From: Hanleya hanleyi
Taxonomy: Eukaryota > Mollusca > Polyplacophora > Lepidopleurida > Hanleyidae
DNA: 64,000 nt
Reading direction: 5' to 3'
Assembly: GCA_036873755.1 (NCBI GenBank)
Contig: JAVTVY010018697.1
Span: forward strand, 1 to 64,000
The translations under genes were made by a program, and so were the position numbers. The notes below the pieces were generated by a model that saw only the letters and a list, made by a program, of their open reading frames with translations, had not been told where the DNA came from and did not search any database. Positions 37,601 through 42,265 of the stretch are shown here, in pieces (position 1 is the first letter of the stretch; each line of letters opens with the position of its first letter).

Positions 37601-40557
37601 TGCTCCCTTACATGGAGTAACAACCGGGGGGCCATTATGGCCCCCCAGGCCAGGTAGGGTTAACGAATGAAATAAGCCTTTCTCCTGTAAACCGGTTCAA
37701 TCACGCAGACAATCACAACAGTCATTGATTATCACCCACAAATATTGCCTTACCACACCCAACAGGACAAGGGACAGAATGTATATTAGCCGAAAAGATA
37801 ATGACTATATGTTTTATCGTGTTTAGACTTTCGATACTACTTTAATTTTGGGGCCGCTTCGGAACTGTGTAATTGAGATTTACATGGTTTTTGAATGAAC
37901 CATCGCAATCATAACTTCACTTCGTTCTATTTGTTGTAAATGACTGGAAATTTCACTTTGATAAAATAGTACTCCTCAGGGGTTTGGATTTGACGATATA
38001 ACCGGCACATGTAGGGAGGGAGGGAGGGAATTTGGCTTAATGTCACACTCAAGTTTGTTTCACTCATATGGTGACAGTCAGTTTGGTTGGTGGAGGAAGC
38101 CGGAGTACCCGGAGAGAATCACCGCCCTTCGGCAAGTAACGGACAAACTTTCACACATGGACCAGCTGGGCTCGAACCCGTGCTGGTTCAGCGGTGTGAG
38201 GCTAGCACATGTAGGTTACGTGTAGTAGGTTAATATTCATGTTAGGTTGCTAGCTCAGGAATGCCGTCATCAGGAACACATAGCGTAGTGACGAATCATG
38301 GCTGATTACCAATTCTTGGAACGGTCCATTCTATTCCGTGGAATCAATACAAATGTGAATGTCGGCAAGTAAAGGATGTTGGCAAAGCAGCGTGGTTGTC
38401 ACACACCAGTTAAAAAAGAACCTTTCTCCACGTATTTCGTTCCTCGGGTTGGTAGAGTTGTAGAAATTCGAACTTTACATGAATGATTATCTAAAAATAT
38501 TATACTTGACGAATCGCTGGCAACCTCAGACAGAAAGTATTGAATCTTAGTATCAACCTGAAATTCCATATTTACACGCGCGAATGTACTATATTTCAAA
38601 ATAAAATTTTCTTCACGTTTTGTCGACATGTGTCTCCATCATAGCTATTCCCAATTCGGTCTGCCACACAGGAAAATAGATGTCACAATACCTTGTAAGT
38701 AGGCATTTACTTCAACTCCCACGACATGATGGCCACAACTAAAACATGAATTGCAGGCAAGCACCTAAAAGGTGCGTGGACCCCTCAGCCTGTTTTTTTT
38801 TTAGTCAAGTAGGATCAGGGCTGCATTCCGAAAAATGTATGGGCACCCAAAACTCAAATGAAACAAAAAATGAAAGTGATAGATATAATAGACTTCGTTT
38901 TCATGTGAGTGGTGTGCTGGGGTTACAGCATGCAAGAAAGTGTAGCTTTATCACTGGCAATTTATGCATTGCACAAGTGTGATAAGTTTAATGGCATAGA
39001 AACACACTGATTGACACTCTCCTAATCACTCGTTTTAAATAATTTCCAAGGTACAGTAACATGTTTGGTGACAAAAATTGAAGCATTATGTGTACCAGTT
39101 AAATGTGTGGACACAAATATGGTTCATGCAAAAGTTTTAGGATAAATCATATGATGTAAAATAGAATGATTTAACAGCAAAATTGAAGAAAAATGTTGTC
39201 CTTCATTTAAGGTGACGCAAAATTCAAACTACACTTCTGAAATAAATATGTTTTGTGCAAAAGCTTTAAGATAAATCATATGATGTGGAGTAGAATGATT
39301 TAATAGCAAAATTGAAGAAAAATGTTGTCCTTCATTTAAGGCGACGCGAAATTCACACTAACAGGGGTTCGATACTGCAGGGATTCCCCTGCCAGTTATT
39401 TCAGATTATACTTCTGAAATAAAATATGGTTTGTGCAAAAGCTTTCTGATAAATCGATGCAGCAAAATTGAAGAAAAATGTTGTCCAAGGCGACATGAAA
39501 TTCAAACCTAACAGGGGTTCGATACTGCGGGGACCCCCTCGCCGGTTATTTTCTCTTGTACTTGGGAAATAAAATAATGTCACCAACCTGTTAGTTATTA
39601 CTATAAAAGGAAAAAAATTAGGTGATTCAGCATGTGTGTGAAAAAGCAATGTACACTGCAGGCTGAGAAGCTGTGAATAGGAAAAAGTCCAAAACTTTAA
39701 CATTTAGTGCCCCAGGGGTGGAGAAATCCCCCAAGGGTAGTGCATAGGTTGAACAAGTGTAGCATCATGTAAGCTCTCAGAATATATGGGAATTGGGGAG
39801 TTCCATCCAATGGTAATCTTGAATGGCCCAGGCTTTCTTGTATCAGGGAACCTTCAAAAGTCAAAATGAAACATGCAACCAAGGGTTCCCAATGGGCATA
39901 GATAACAGTGCAAAAGCCAAGCCATCAATAAACAAAATAAAAGAAATAATTAAAATTCATGAAATCATCATAGCCATCTGAAAATCTAATCACTTCATCA
40001 GTCAACATTCAGGAAGCTCTCACCAAAGTTTGGTCAGGCCTGACTTGATAGATCTGCAGATATTCAGCGGACAAGAACATGTTGATGGGCATAGATAACA
40101 TTGCAAAAGTTGAGCCATCAATAAATAATAAAAAAAATAATTAAAAATCACGAAATCATCATAGCCATCTAAAAATCTAATCATTTCTTCAGTCAACATT
40201 CAGGAAGCTCTCACCAAAGTTTGGTCAGGCCCGCCTTCATAGATCTGCAGATATTCAGCGGACAAGAAAATGTTGACGGACGGACGTCCGGACGGACGTA
40301 CGTACATGGCAACGACAAGACCCTACAGCCCTATGGGCTGAGGGGTAAAAAGTCATACCTCTTCCAACAATTCAGCAAAAGTTCTTCTTATACCATCTCG
40401 CACGAACACCACAGCTTCTTTGTCAGGGTGCATTTCCACCCGCTGCTGGAAGGCTTTACCAATGGTGTTACCCTGCAAAGAGACATCTGTCGTGCCGTGG
40501 ACGTAGCTCCATTTCAACTTCTCTACACTCGCACATCTAGCAGTGCTTGATAACAGC
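7543..40557 (-). CDS. ACSF2: ACSF2-like mitochondrial acyl-CoA synthetase (14 of about 15 coding exons; exon 1 not found)
   Basis: The product is a member of the ANL (acyl-CoA synthetase/luciferase) superfamily. It activates medium-chain fatty acids to acyl-CoA in two steps through an acyl-adenylate, in the mitochondrial matrix. The spliced reading frame follows vertebrate ACSF2 from about residue 45 to the C terminus without a break, and the 576 residues recovered compare with about 615 in the human protein. Visible motifs in order are the P-loop [18 protein letters not shown] (split between exons 7 and 8), [23 protein letters not shown] (acyl-adenylate binding), [27 protein letters not shown] (hinge and A8 region) and TGKVQKF with the C-terminal catalytic lysine. 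Every junction has AG/GT sites and compatible phase. The start codon and mitochondrial presequence should lie in an exon upstream of 40557 that could not be recognised. Introns reach 7.1 kb and are filled with repeats. Family assignment is from known ACSF2 motifs; function in this organism is inferred. Confidence 0.93.
7734..8264 (+). mobile_element. piggyBac-type MITE copy 1 (ACSF2 intron 14)
   Basis: It opens TTAACCCTATCTGGCC and closes near CAGGCCTGGTCGTTAA, in the same orientation as the copy at 33314. TTAA at both ends plus a CCCTA start is the hallmark of piggyBac target duplications and termini; no transposase ORF is present. The body carries CCACGTGG and diverged counterparts of the ATGGCGGCC/TGACGTCA words. 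It fills most of the 907-bp intron and starts about 50 bp upstream of the last acceptor. Confidence 0.8.
8591..8701 (-). CDS. ACSF2: ACSF2 coding exon 14
   Basis: This exon has 37 codons and is phase 0. Acceptor TTTGCAG precedes 8701 and donor GTATGC starts at 8590. It encodes [20 protein letters not shown] followed by [17 protein letters not shown], matching the human VVGVKDDRMGEEICACIRL. This is the core of the mobile C-terminal domain. Confidence 0.94.
9235..9408. mobile_element. Foldback element (ACSF2 intron 13)
   Basis: Two arms of about 75-80 bp pair around a short loop near 9320-9332. The left arm contains 'cagatattgcacgctgtg', 'ggtgtgacatcagg' and 'gccaatattcaac'; the right arm contains their complements in reverse order. 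There is no coding capacity. It resembles the hairpin at 52098-52266 in architecture. Confidence 0.75.
10347..10488 (-). CDS. ACSF2: ACSF2 coding exon 13 (hinge)
   Basis: The A opening the exon completes Gly (GG|A), followed by [35 protein letters not shown] and [12 protein letters not shown]. Acceptor ATCACAG precedes 10488 and donor GTGAGA starts at 10346. It contains the D/K hinge about which the C-terminal domain rotates between the adenylation and thioesterification steps, and the A8 loop RGGENVYP. Confidence 0.95.
11116..11220 (+). mobile_element. MITE fragment (ACSF2 intron 12)
   Basis: The words cttaccacactatacccttg and ccagaaaaagtacat match the left interior of the TTAA MITE family. 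A short stretch resembling its right interior (cca-tttcggagc) follows. Both termini are missing, so this is an internally deleted relic. Confidence 0.5.
11460..11645. repeat. Dispersed repeat, copy 1 of 3
   Basis: The order of words (gaaaatgacattt, ggaattcctatctaa, atattgaacgagg, aaaatccctgattat, gacccc-ataatt) matches 28281-28490 and 62060-62220. The copies are substantially diverged. The family is not recognised. Confidence 0.5.
12610..12800 (-). mobile_element. SINE-like element (ACSF2 intron 12)
   Basis: This is the reverse complement of the family at 38010-38225. It has 'cttgcctacgggcggttgtt', 'gtagtccggcttcctccacc' and 'tgagtgtggcattatgcc'. It carries the shared core GGAGGAAGCCGGA of a dispersed family. 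The right part is diverged. Confidence 0.7.
12985..13150 (+). mobile_element. Penelope-like element 3' end fragment (ACSF2 intron 12)
   Basis: Words 'gtatactatgattg', 'ctgttatatggaggatgg', 'gacacggaaattctttaatg', 'gacggctgagtattgaacga' and 'gacgcttgtatt' match the 3' terminal region of the PLE at 20505-22990. The fragment ends about 20 bp from the exon 12 donor. Confidence 0.65.
13172..13320 (-). CDS. ACSF2: ACSF2 coding exon 12
   Basis: The acceptor TTGTAG (13326-13321) is followed by [20 protein letters not shown] and [20 protein letters not shown], ending with DRWYYTG in phase 2. GELCTRGY and WYYTG are the A6/A7 motifs; the Asp that binds the ribose of AMP is the first full codon of exon 13. 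The donor is GTCAGT from 13171. A decayed copy of 45 bp of this exon lies immediately upstream in intron 11, at 13341-13386. Confidence 0.94.
13341..13386 (-). pseudogene. Decayed partial copy of ACSF2 exon 12
   Basis: This stretch in intron 11 matches 13221-13265 inside exon 12 at an offset of 120 bp. In the same frame on the minus strand it reads [14 protein letters not shown] and then stops, against [14 protein letters not shown] in the real exon. It lies directly upstream of the exon 12 acceptor region. It has no splice sites of its own and the in-frame stop rules out normal use. Confidence 0.75.
14036..14143 (-). CDS. ACSF2: ACSF2 coding exon 11 (YGTTE motif)
   Basis: This exon has 36 codons, phase 0 at both ends, acceptor CATAG before 14143 and donor GTAAGC from 14035. 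It encodes [20 protein letters not shown] and then [24 protein letters not shown] is the A5 motif that contacts the adenylate and carries the catalytic Thr/Glu. Confidence 0.95.
14144..15929. other. ACSF2 intron 10, nothing recognised
   Basis: There is no repeat match to the other families in the window and no coding signal; the plus-strand frame at 15461-15739 is low-complexity in composition. Confidence 0.5.
15930..16098 (-). CDS. ACSF2: ACSF2 coding exon 10
   Basis: The A opening the exon completes the Arg codon from exon 9. It then encodes [20 protein letters not shown] and onward to [10 protein letters not shown]. Acceptor TTCCAG precedes 16098 and donor GTGAGT starts at 15929. Human match: TFLYGTPTMFVDILNQPDF. 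The usual YGTPTMF is GGVPTMF here, a small departure at a well-conserved position. Confidence 0.94.
16373..17933 (-). repeat. 507-bp tandem array, 3 units plus a partial fourth
   Basis: The word attacaacacatat recurs at 16373, 16880, 17388 and 17894 (spacings 507, 508, 506) and the units are nearly identical. The unit contains ctcaggtacgcttttattg, cacggcccctagcac and cataagcggtattagat, which are homologous to the PLE 3' end at 20800-20900. The unit is therefore PLE-derived, with its sense strand on the minus strand here. A GC-rich spacer of about 77 bp (for example 16804-16880) contains the hairpin GGACG-AAA-CGTCC and is absent from single copies elsewhere. Confidence 0.9.
18005..18600 (-). 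pseudogene. 3' end of an I/Nimb-type LINE: RNase H and zinc-knuckle tail
   Basis: Minus-strand frames give [20 protein letters not shown] followed by KAALDN, the C-terminal part of a LINE RNase H domain with the conserved His, Asn and Asp. Downstream, in shifted frames, come [14 protein letters not shown], [12 protein letters not shown] and [12 protein letters not shown] segments typical of the tail that follows RNase H in the I clade. There are frameshifts and stops, so it is dead. Only the 3' end is present. It lies directly beside the 507-bp array. Confidence 0.75.
18651..18723 (-). tRNA. tRNA-like gene copy A (Thr-GGT-like, probably pseudogene)
   Basis: Read on the minus strand it has a 7-bp acceptor stem (GACTCGG with CCGAGCC, broken here by a T-to-A change near the 3' arm), D arm GCTC-AGTTGGTA-GAGC, and T arm GTGAG/TTCGATT. 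Position 33 is C instead of T, and the anticodon stem has a mismatch and a G-T pair, so the predicted GGT anticodon may not be functional. It is embedded in a 259-bp repeat unit. This copy has two substitutions relative to copies B and C. Confidence 0.55.
18910..18982 (-). tRNA. tRNA-like gene copy B (Thr-GGT-like)
   Basis: It has the same 73-nt cloverleaf as copy C, 259 bp from copy A in direct orientation. A box (TAGCTCAGTTGG) and B box (GTTCGATTC) are intact, so RNA polymerase III transcription is plausible. The C at position 33 and the weak anticodon stem argue for a SINE head or pseudo-tRNA. Confidence 0.55.
19344..19416 (+). tRNA. tRNA-like gene copy C (Thr-GGT-like), inverted
   Basis: The 73 nt read from GACTCGG to CGAGCCA in the plus orientation, mirror image to copies A and B. 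Acceptor position 2 is A opposite C. A and B boxes are intact. It forms one arm of the large palindrome described at 18600-19490. Confidence 0.55.
20146..20294 (-). CDS. ACSF2: ACSF2 coding exon 9
   Basis: The acceptor TTACAG (20300-20295) is followed by [20 protein letters not shown] and then [20 protein letters not shown] with ALQAIQDE and two bases of an Arg codon. The donor is GTCTGC from 20145. PLYHC is the conserved substrate-pocket motif (human NPLYHCLGSVAG). An internal CAG|AT at 20231-20227 resembles an acceptor, but the reading frame and homology run straight through it, so the longer exon is preferred. Confidence 0.9.
20505..22990. mobile_element. Penelope-like retroelement with inverted 3' ends (ACSF2 intron 8)
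   Basis: On the minus strand, about 21880 to 20890, degraded frames give [20 protein letters not shown], then [13 protein letters not shown] and [10 protein letters not shown], typical of PLE reverse transcriptase. On the plus strand, 21900-22160 gives [20 protein letters not shown] then [15 protein letters not shown] and [16 protein letters not shown], the same 3' coding end in opposite orientation. The non-coding tails also mirror each other (20505-20890 against 22165-22485 and 22917-22990). Inverted terminal copies are a known feature of PLEs. Stops and frameshifts make it inactive. No GIY-YIG domain was seen. Confidence 0.8.
22492..22916 (+). mobile_element. Single-copy insert of the array unit inside the PLE 3' tail
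   Basis: This is the reverse complement of about 425 bp of the 507-bp unit, flanked on both sides by ATTTGG (22486-22491 and 22917-22922). The empty site can be seen in other PLE tails of the window, where 'gaatatatc' is followed directly by 'tttg(g)attatgg' (near 13065 plus, and 49600-49620 minus). The GC-rich 77-bp spacer of the array is missing. Confidence 0.75.
23076..23664 (-). mobile_element. piggyBac-type MITE copy 2, complete (ACSF2 intron 8)
   Basis: The termini are TTAACCCTACCTGGCCTGG and its inverted counterpart CCAGGCCAGATAGGGTTAA, giving TTAA target duplications and about 15-bp terminal inverted repeats. The 589-bp body has no ORF. It contains AAGATGGCGGCCACGTGG (23251-23268), two adjacent TGACGTCA palindromes (23468-23475 and 23479-23486) and GCGGCCATCTT (23492-23502). 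This is the best-preserved copy and defines the family. Confidence 0.88.
24220..24315 (-). CDS. ACSF2: ACSF2 coding exon 8 (P-loop, ATP binding)
   Basis: This exon has 32 codons and is phase 0 at both ends. The acceptor is TTTCAG before 24315 and the donor GTAAGT starts at 24219. It encodes [20 protein letters not shown] and then [12 protein letters not shown]. This is the glycine/serine/threonine-rich ATP-binding signature of adenylate-forming enzymes, with the invariant Lys present. Confidence 0.95.
24316..24907. other. ACSF2 intron 7, nothing recognised
   Basis: An 86-codon minus-strand frame at 24547-24807 lies wholly inside the intron. It has no recognised domain and no conserved splice context. 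Confidence 0.5.
24908..25025 (-). CDS. ACSF2: ACSF2 coding exon 7 (first half of P-loop)
   Basis: The exon starts with the A completing a Gln codon after acceptor TAG (25028-25026), encodes [19 protein letters not shown] and continues through [10 protein letters not shown]. The donor GTACGT begins at 24907. INIQFTS is the start of the AMP-binding P-loop, which continues in exon 8 as GTTGSPKG. Confidence 0.92.
25464..25935 (+). mobile_element. MITE copy 3, truncated (ACSF2 intron 6)
   Basis: The family words ctatcgggcctgggg, ttaccccttgagctagg, ccactatacccttctgtcaa and atgatcctctg occur in order. The TTAA termini are not preserved and the middle has deletions around the position of the YY1-like word. 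Confidence 0.65.
26516..26563 (-). CDS. ACSF2: ACSF2 coding exon 6 (48-nt microexon)
   Basis: The acceptor ATTTCAG (26570-26564) is followed by G, which completes the Arg codon from exon 5. Then come [15 protein letters not shown] and two bases (CA) before donor GTGAGT at 26515. It fills precisely the human interval RLPDLTTVISVDAPLPG, and the last codon is completed by the A opening exon 7 (Gln). The identification rests on splice sites, phase on both sides and position. Similarity to human is modest because this loop is poorly conserved in the family. Confidence 0.85.
27130..28215 (+). pseudogene. Unassigned open frames, possible relic (ACSF2 intron 5)
   Basis: Three successive plus-strand open stretches have protein-like composition: around 27550-27660 ([19 protein letters not shown]), 27732-27983 ([20 protein letters not shown]) and 27986-28213 ([20 protein letters not shown]). 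They are interrupted by stops. I do not recognise the family. They may be a decayed transposon protein or retrocopy, or chance. Confidence 0.25.
28250..28490. repeat. Dispersed repeat, copy 2 of 3
   Basis: Shares gaagaaaatgacatttt, ggaatttctatctaatccc, atattagagtgaggct, aaaatcccatattatg and ggtgacaccataattt with 11460-11645 and 62050-62225. Confidence 0.6.
28491..30550. other. Rest of ACSF2 intron 5, nothing recognised
   Basis: AT-rich. A 61-codon plus frame at 28879-29064 has no recognisable domain. Confidence 0.5.
30551..30669 (-). CDS. ACSF2: ACSF2 coding exon 5
   Basis: The exon follows acceptor TAG at 30672-30670 and encodes [20 protein letters not shown], then [19 protein letters not shown] plus two bases (AG). 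The donor is GTAAAT from 30550. Human counterpart: VGCKALVFPKQFKTQQYYNVL. The phase 2 end is completed by the G that opens exon 6, giving Arg. Confidence 0.9.
31080..31245 (+). mobile_element. PLE tail fragment (ACSF2 intron 4)
   Basis: The words 'tttgatgaacagaatatcag', 'ggcatcactgaaaactgttgac' and 'cttctatctttcaagtaact' correspond to 22310-22405 of the PLE tail. It ends where the MITE fragment begins. Confidence 0.45.
31246..31606 (+). mobile_element. MITE copy 4, right part only (ACSF2 intron 4)
   Basis: Matches the family from ctcgatttttcggtcag through AGATGGCCGCCATCTTG (31413-31429, two YY1-like words back to back) to the right terminus ggcctggttgggTTAA. The left third, with the paired CRE words, is absent. 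Confidence 0.75.
32070..32123 (-). CDS. ACSF2: ACSF2 coding exon 4 (54 nt)
   Basis: This is a short exon of 18 codons encoding [18 protein letters not shown], which matches the human VSVNPAYQAMELEYVLKK. The acceptor is AACAG at 32128-32124 and the donor GTAAGG begins at 32069. Both ends are phase 0. Confidence 0.93.
32160..32396 (+). mobile_element. Internally deleted copy of the 507-bp-array unit (ACSF2 intron 3)
   Basis: It contains tgacgacgatacagctcacc, ccagaagactat and cacctcttcccacttccc, the reverse complement of the array unit. It lacks the middle block with the cggcccctagcac word. It ends at the same terminus (ttatatgtgtt) as the insert at 22916. Confidence 0.8.
33099..33227 (-). CDS. 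ACSF2: ACSF2 coding exon 3
   Basis: This exon has 43 codons, phase 0 at both ends, acceptor CAG at 33230-33228 and donor GTAAGT from 33098. It encodes [20 protein letters not shown] followed by [20 protein letters not shown]. The pair GDRVG/WGPNS is the conserved early fold of the N-terminal domain of the family. A piggyBac-type MITE starts about 85 bp upstream of its acceptor. Confidence 0.93.
33314..33826 (+). mobile_element. MITE copy 5, left part (ACSF2 intron 2)
   Basis: Starts TTAACCCTATCTGGCCTGG and runs through gatgacgtcacagtgac, CCCCACGTGGCCGCCATCTTG and atgatcctctgctcgg to tgtcgttccggag, where similarity stops. The matching right terminus is found 3.8 kb away at 37625-37663, so the element appears to be split by an insertion. 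Confidence 0.85.
33827..34310 (-). repeat. Tandem repeats that keep a reading frame open (171 codons)
   Basis: A block containing tatacatatcttatgaag recurs at 33841, 33973 and 34156, and again at 37409. Spacings 132 and 183 are multiples of three. The minus strand therefore has one open frame in which [20 protein letters not shown] and TTVLKRHI recur with conservative changes. No start context, domain or similarity is recognised. It may be a repeat-protein relic or a non-coding satellite. Confidence 0.5.
35534..36578. repeat. 522-bp tandem duplication (ACSF2 intron 2)
   Basis: Copy 1 (35534-36055) and copy 2 (36056-36578) agree almost base for base; both begin ttgacaacgag and end near ggtatagctaagacatt. 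Differences are a handful of substitutions and small indels, implying a recent event. No gene is present within the unit. Confidence 0.92.
37375..37560 (-). repeat. Fourth copy of the frame-keeping repeat
   Basis: Minus-strand reading gives [20 protein letters not shown] and [20 protein letters not shown], matching the set at 33827-34310 in the same orientation. Thus related repeats stand at both edges of the 3.8-kb block inside the split MITE. Confidence 0.65.
37625..37663 (+). mobile_element. MITE copy 5, right terminus
   Basis: GGGGGGCCATTATGG followed by ccccaggccaggtagggTTAA is the family's right end, in the orientation expected for the left part at 33314. Confidence 0.75.
38005..38225 (+). 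mobile_element. SINE-like element with tRNA-like B box (ACSF2 intron 2)
   Basis: It begins after a GGGA-repeat patch with ggcttaatgtcacactcaag and contains ggaggaagccggagtacccg and caccgcccttcggcaagtaa. On the opposite strand it reads cgggttcgagcccagc, which contains a pol III B-box-like word. Relatives in this window are at 12610, 41378 and 42207. Confidence 0.7.
39120..39560. repeat. Three diverged tandem units, about 129-156 bp
   Basis: The word gaagaaaaatgttgtcc recurs at 39185, 39314 and 39470, each preceded by 'aagataaatc' and 'caaaatt' words. Units 2 and 3 additionally contain aggggttcgatactgc and a GC-rich inverted word (gcagggattcccctgc). Confidence 0.8.
39894..40350. repeat. 193-bp tandem pair and palindromic tail next to exon 2
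   Basis: The word gggcatagataaca recurs at 39894 and 40087, and the units share ctctcaccaaagtttggtca and gatctgcagatattcagcgg. The second unit runs into GACGGACG-type sequence with the perfect palindrome CGGACGTCCG (40281-40290) and then ccctatgggctgaggggtaa. The repeat ends about 10 bp from the exon 2 donor at 40358. Confidence 0.8.
40359..40557 (-). CDS. ACSF2: ACSF2 coding exon 2 (first exon recovered)
   Basis: The exon opens after an acceptor (CTTTCAG, 40564-40558) with a single G that completes a codon begun in exon 1, then runs 66 codons. It encodes the N-terminal stretch containing [28 protein letters not shown] and [10 protein letters not shown]. These correspond to the human segment around SYVQG, the conserved 'treatment of others' region and TFAQLKEE. 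The donor GTATGA starts at 40358. It ends in phase 0. No ATG-led presequence is present in the exon, so the true start is upstream. Repeat-derived sequence reaches almost to the donor on the intron side. Confidence 0.92.
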
Positions 40558-41039
40558 CTGAAAGTTACAAATTAAAGCATACCTAGTTATATTGGAGAGC
40601 AGTACCTCAATAACTTCGTTATTAGGGGTCGAACAATATTTACAGCCAGAGGGGATGGTGAGTTATGTGTGTGTGGGTGGGGGGGGGTCGAACTCTTCTT
40701 TCATAGAATTGGAGAATATGGTAGCCGCCTCCCTATCATTGCCTCAAAATCAATCCTGATAGCCCTCTCCTTCAGCCAGCCGATATTATGTTGTCATGTA
40801 CATTATTGGGACAAAACAATTTCAAATTCACTTATTTGGTAAATTTTGAGAATCGTATTCGGTAGGTCATCTTTGTCTATGACATAATTCAGGTTGGATA
40901 GTAAATCAATGCTTTCCAGGAATGAATGTTGAAATCTGCTATGATGTTGATCATATGATGTCAAATTAAGGCCTTTTGCGTGCGGATAAGGCGGTTATAA
41001 TGTGTAAATTCACTATGGCAGATTAGCTAATCACACTAT

Positions 41040-42180
41040 GAAAAGCCACCCTGTCGAGCAACATTTTCCAGCCCTGATCCAGTGGCTTAAGCCTATGAAA
41101 TTCATTACATTTCGATTTCTGCTGTAAAAGAGCCAAAACCATTTTAAATTGAGTGTCATTTGACTAGTGATTTTCATCTTCTGATATCATAAAATACTCG
41201 ATGTCCACTGTTCTTTCCCATACAGGAGTCTGTTGCTCTACACAAATATATTCAACATTGTTCAGGAATGCAACTCTGCTCTGTATATTAAGGGAACAGG
41301 AAATCACATGCTCTCGGGAATGGATTCCTCCTCCACACTCACATAGTGGTCCGTCCATCAAATTCAGGTTGTACAGAAGGAAGGAAGGGAATTTGGCTTA
41401 ATGTCACACTCAAGTTTGTTTCACTCATATGGTGACAATCAGTTTGGTTGGTGGAGGAAGCCGGAGTACCCGGAGAGAACCACCGCCCTTCGGCAAGTAA
41501 TCAGTTTGTACAGATGAGACTGGAGTCTTCTAGTGACCCTTTATGGATCGAATAATTTGACGCTTCACCTTTTTGGAGAGGTTTGATCGCTTCCGGCTTC
41601 TTGAAACAAATGATACTAGCTCATAGGTTGGCTTGTCCCTGTCAGAAATTGATGACTGCGCTGGCTCAAGCTCATTCACTTTTGTGTGATGGTCTGTCAA
41701 TTCATTTCCAGCCAGATCTACATGACCTGCAATCTAGTGAATGGCGCCTGATGTTTTGTTTCTTTTGGTTTGAGTATAGTTAACCCGGCGTTAATAACGT
41801 TAGACGTTAGATGCTGTCTATCAAGTCCTGACGTAAAAAGCAAAGTCCTCTAGTTAGTAGGCTGAAGATAGATGATCTGCAGTCACAGAATATGTGGACC
41901 TGGGTAAATCCATGTGTTTCACGGTATTTTTGGCAGTAATTTACTGCTAGTACAATGGCATGTAACTCTCCATGATATCTGAGCCCTGATGATAGGTTGG
42001 AAGGTCATGTAACAGAGAGTTGTGTGACATGGTCGTGCATATCCCAGTGCTGAACCATCGGTGAAAATAATTGGGGTGTCAGGTATTTCAGCTAATTGAT
42101 CCAGAGCACTAATTTTGGCTGGGTAAGTCTGTTCCGGTGTGCAGTTGCCAACAGAGCCAAACTCGAAGGCGGGTTAAACC
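41040..42180 (-). pseudogene. I/Nimb-type LINE 3' end: RNase H and CCHC-like tail
   Basis: The minus strand gives YHGELHAIVLAVNYCQKY and QVHIFCD (RNase H Glu and Asp positions), then IAGHVDLAGNELTDHH (the His/Asn/Asp motif, degraded), then past a SINE, GPLCECGGGIHSREHVISC (the Cys/His tail). Stop codons occur in the RNase H part. It is a separate copy from 18005-18600 and more diverged. Confidence 0.75.
41378..41505 (+). mobile_element. SINE-like element inserted in a LINE tail
   Basis: It runs from ggaatttggcttaatgtcac to ccgcccttcggcaagtaa, nearly identical to 38030-38140. The LINE frame resumes on both sides, so the SINE is the younger insertion. The B-box part is missing. Confidence 0.8.
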
Positions 42181-42199
42181 TTTAGCCTTTTCAAATGAG

Positions 42200-42265
42200 A
42201 GTCTCCATGTGTGGAAGTTTGTCAGTTACTTGCCAGCGGGCGGTGATTCTTCCGGGTAAATTCTG
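42200..42265 (-). mobile_element. SINE fragment
   Basis: 'gtgtggaagtttgtcagtta', 'cttgccagcgggcggtgatt' and 'cttccgggta' are the reverse complement of the central SINE core. Both ends are truncated. Confidence 0.55.
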
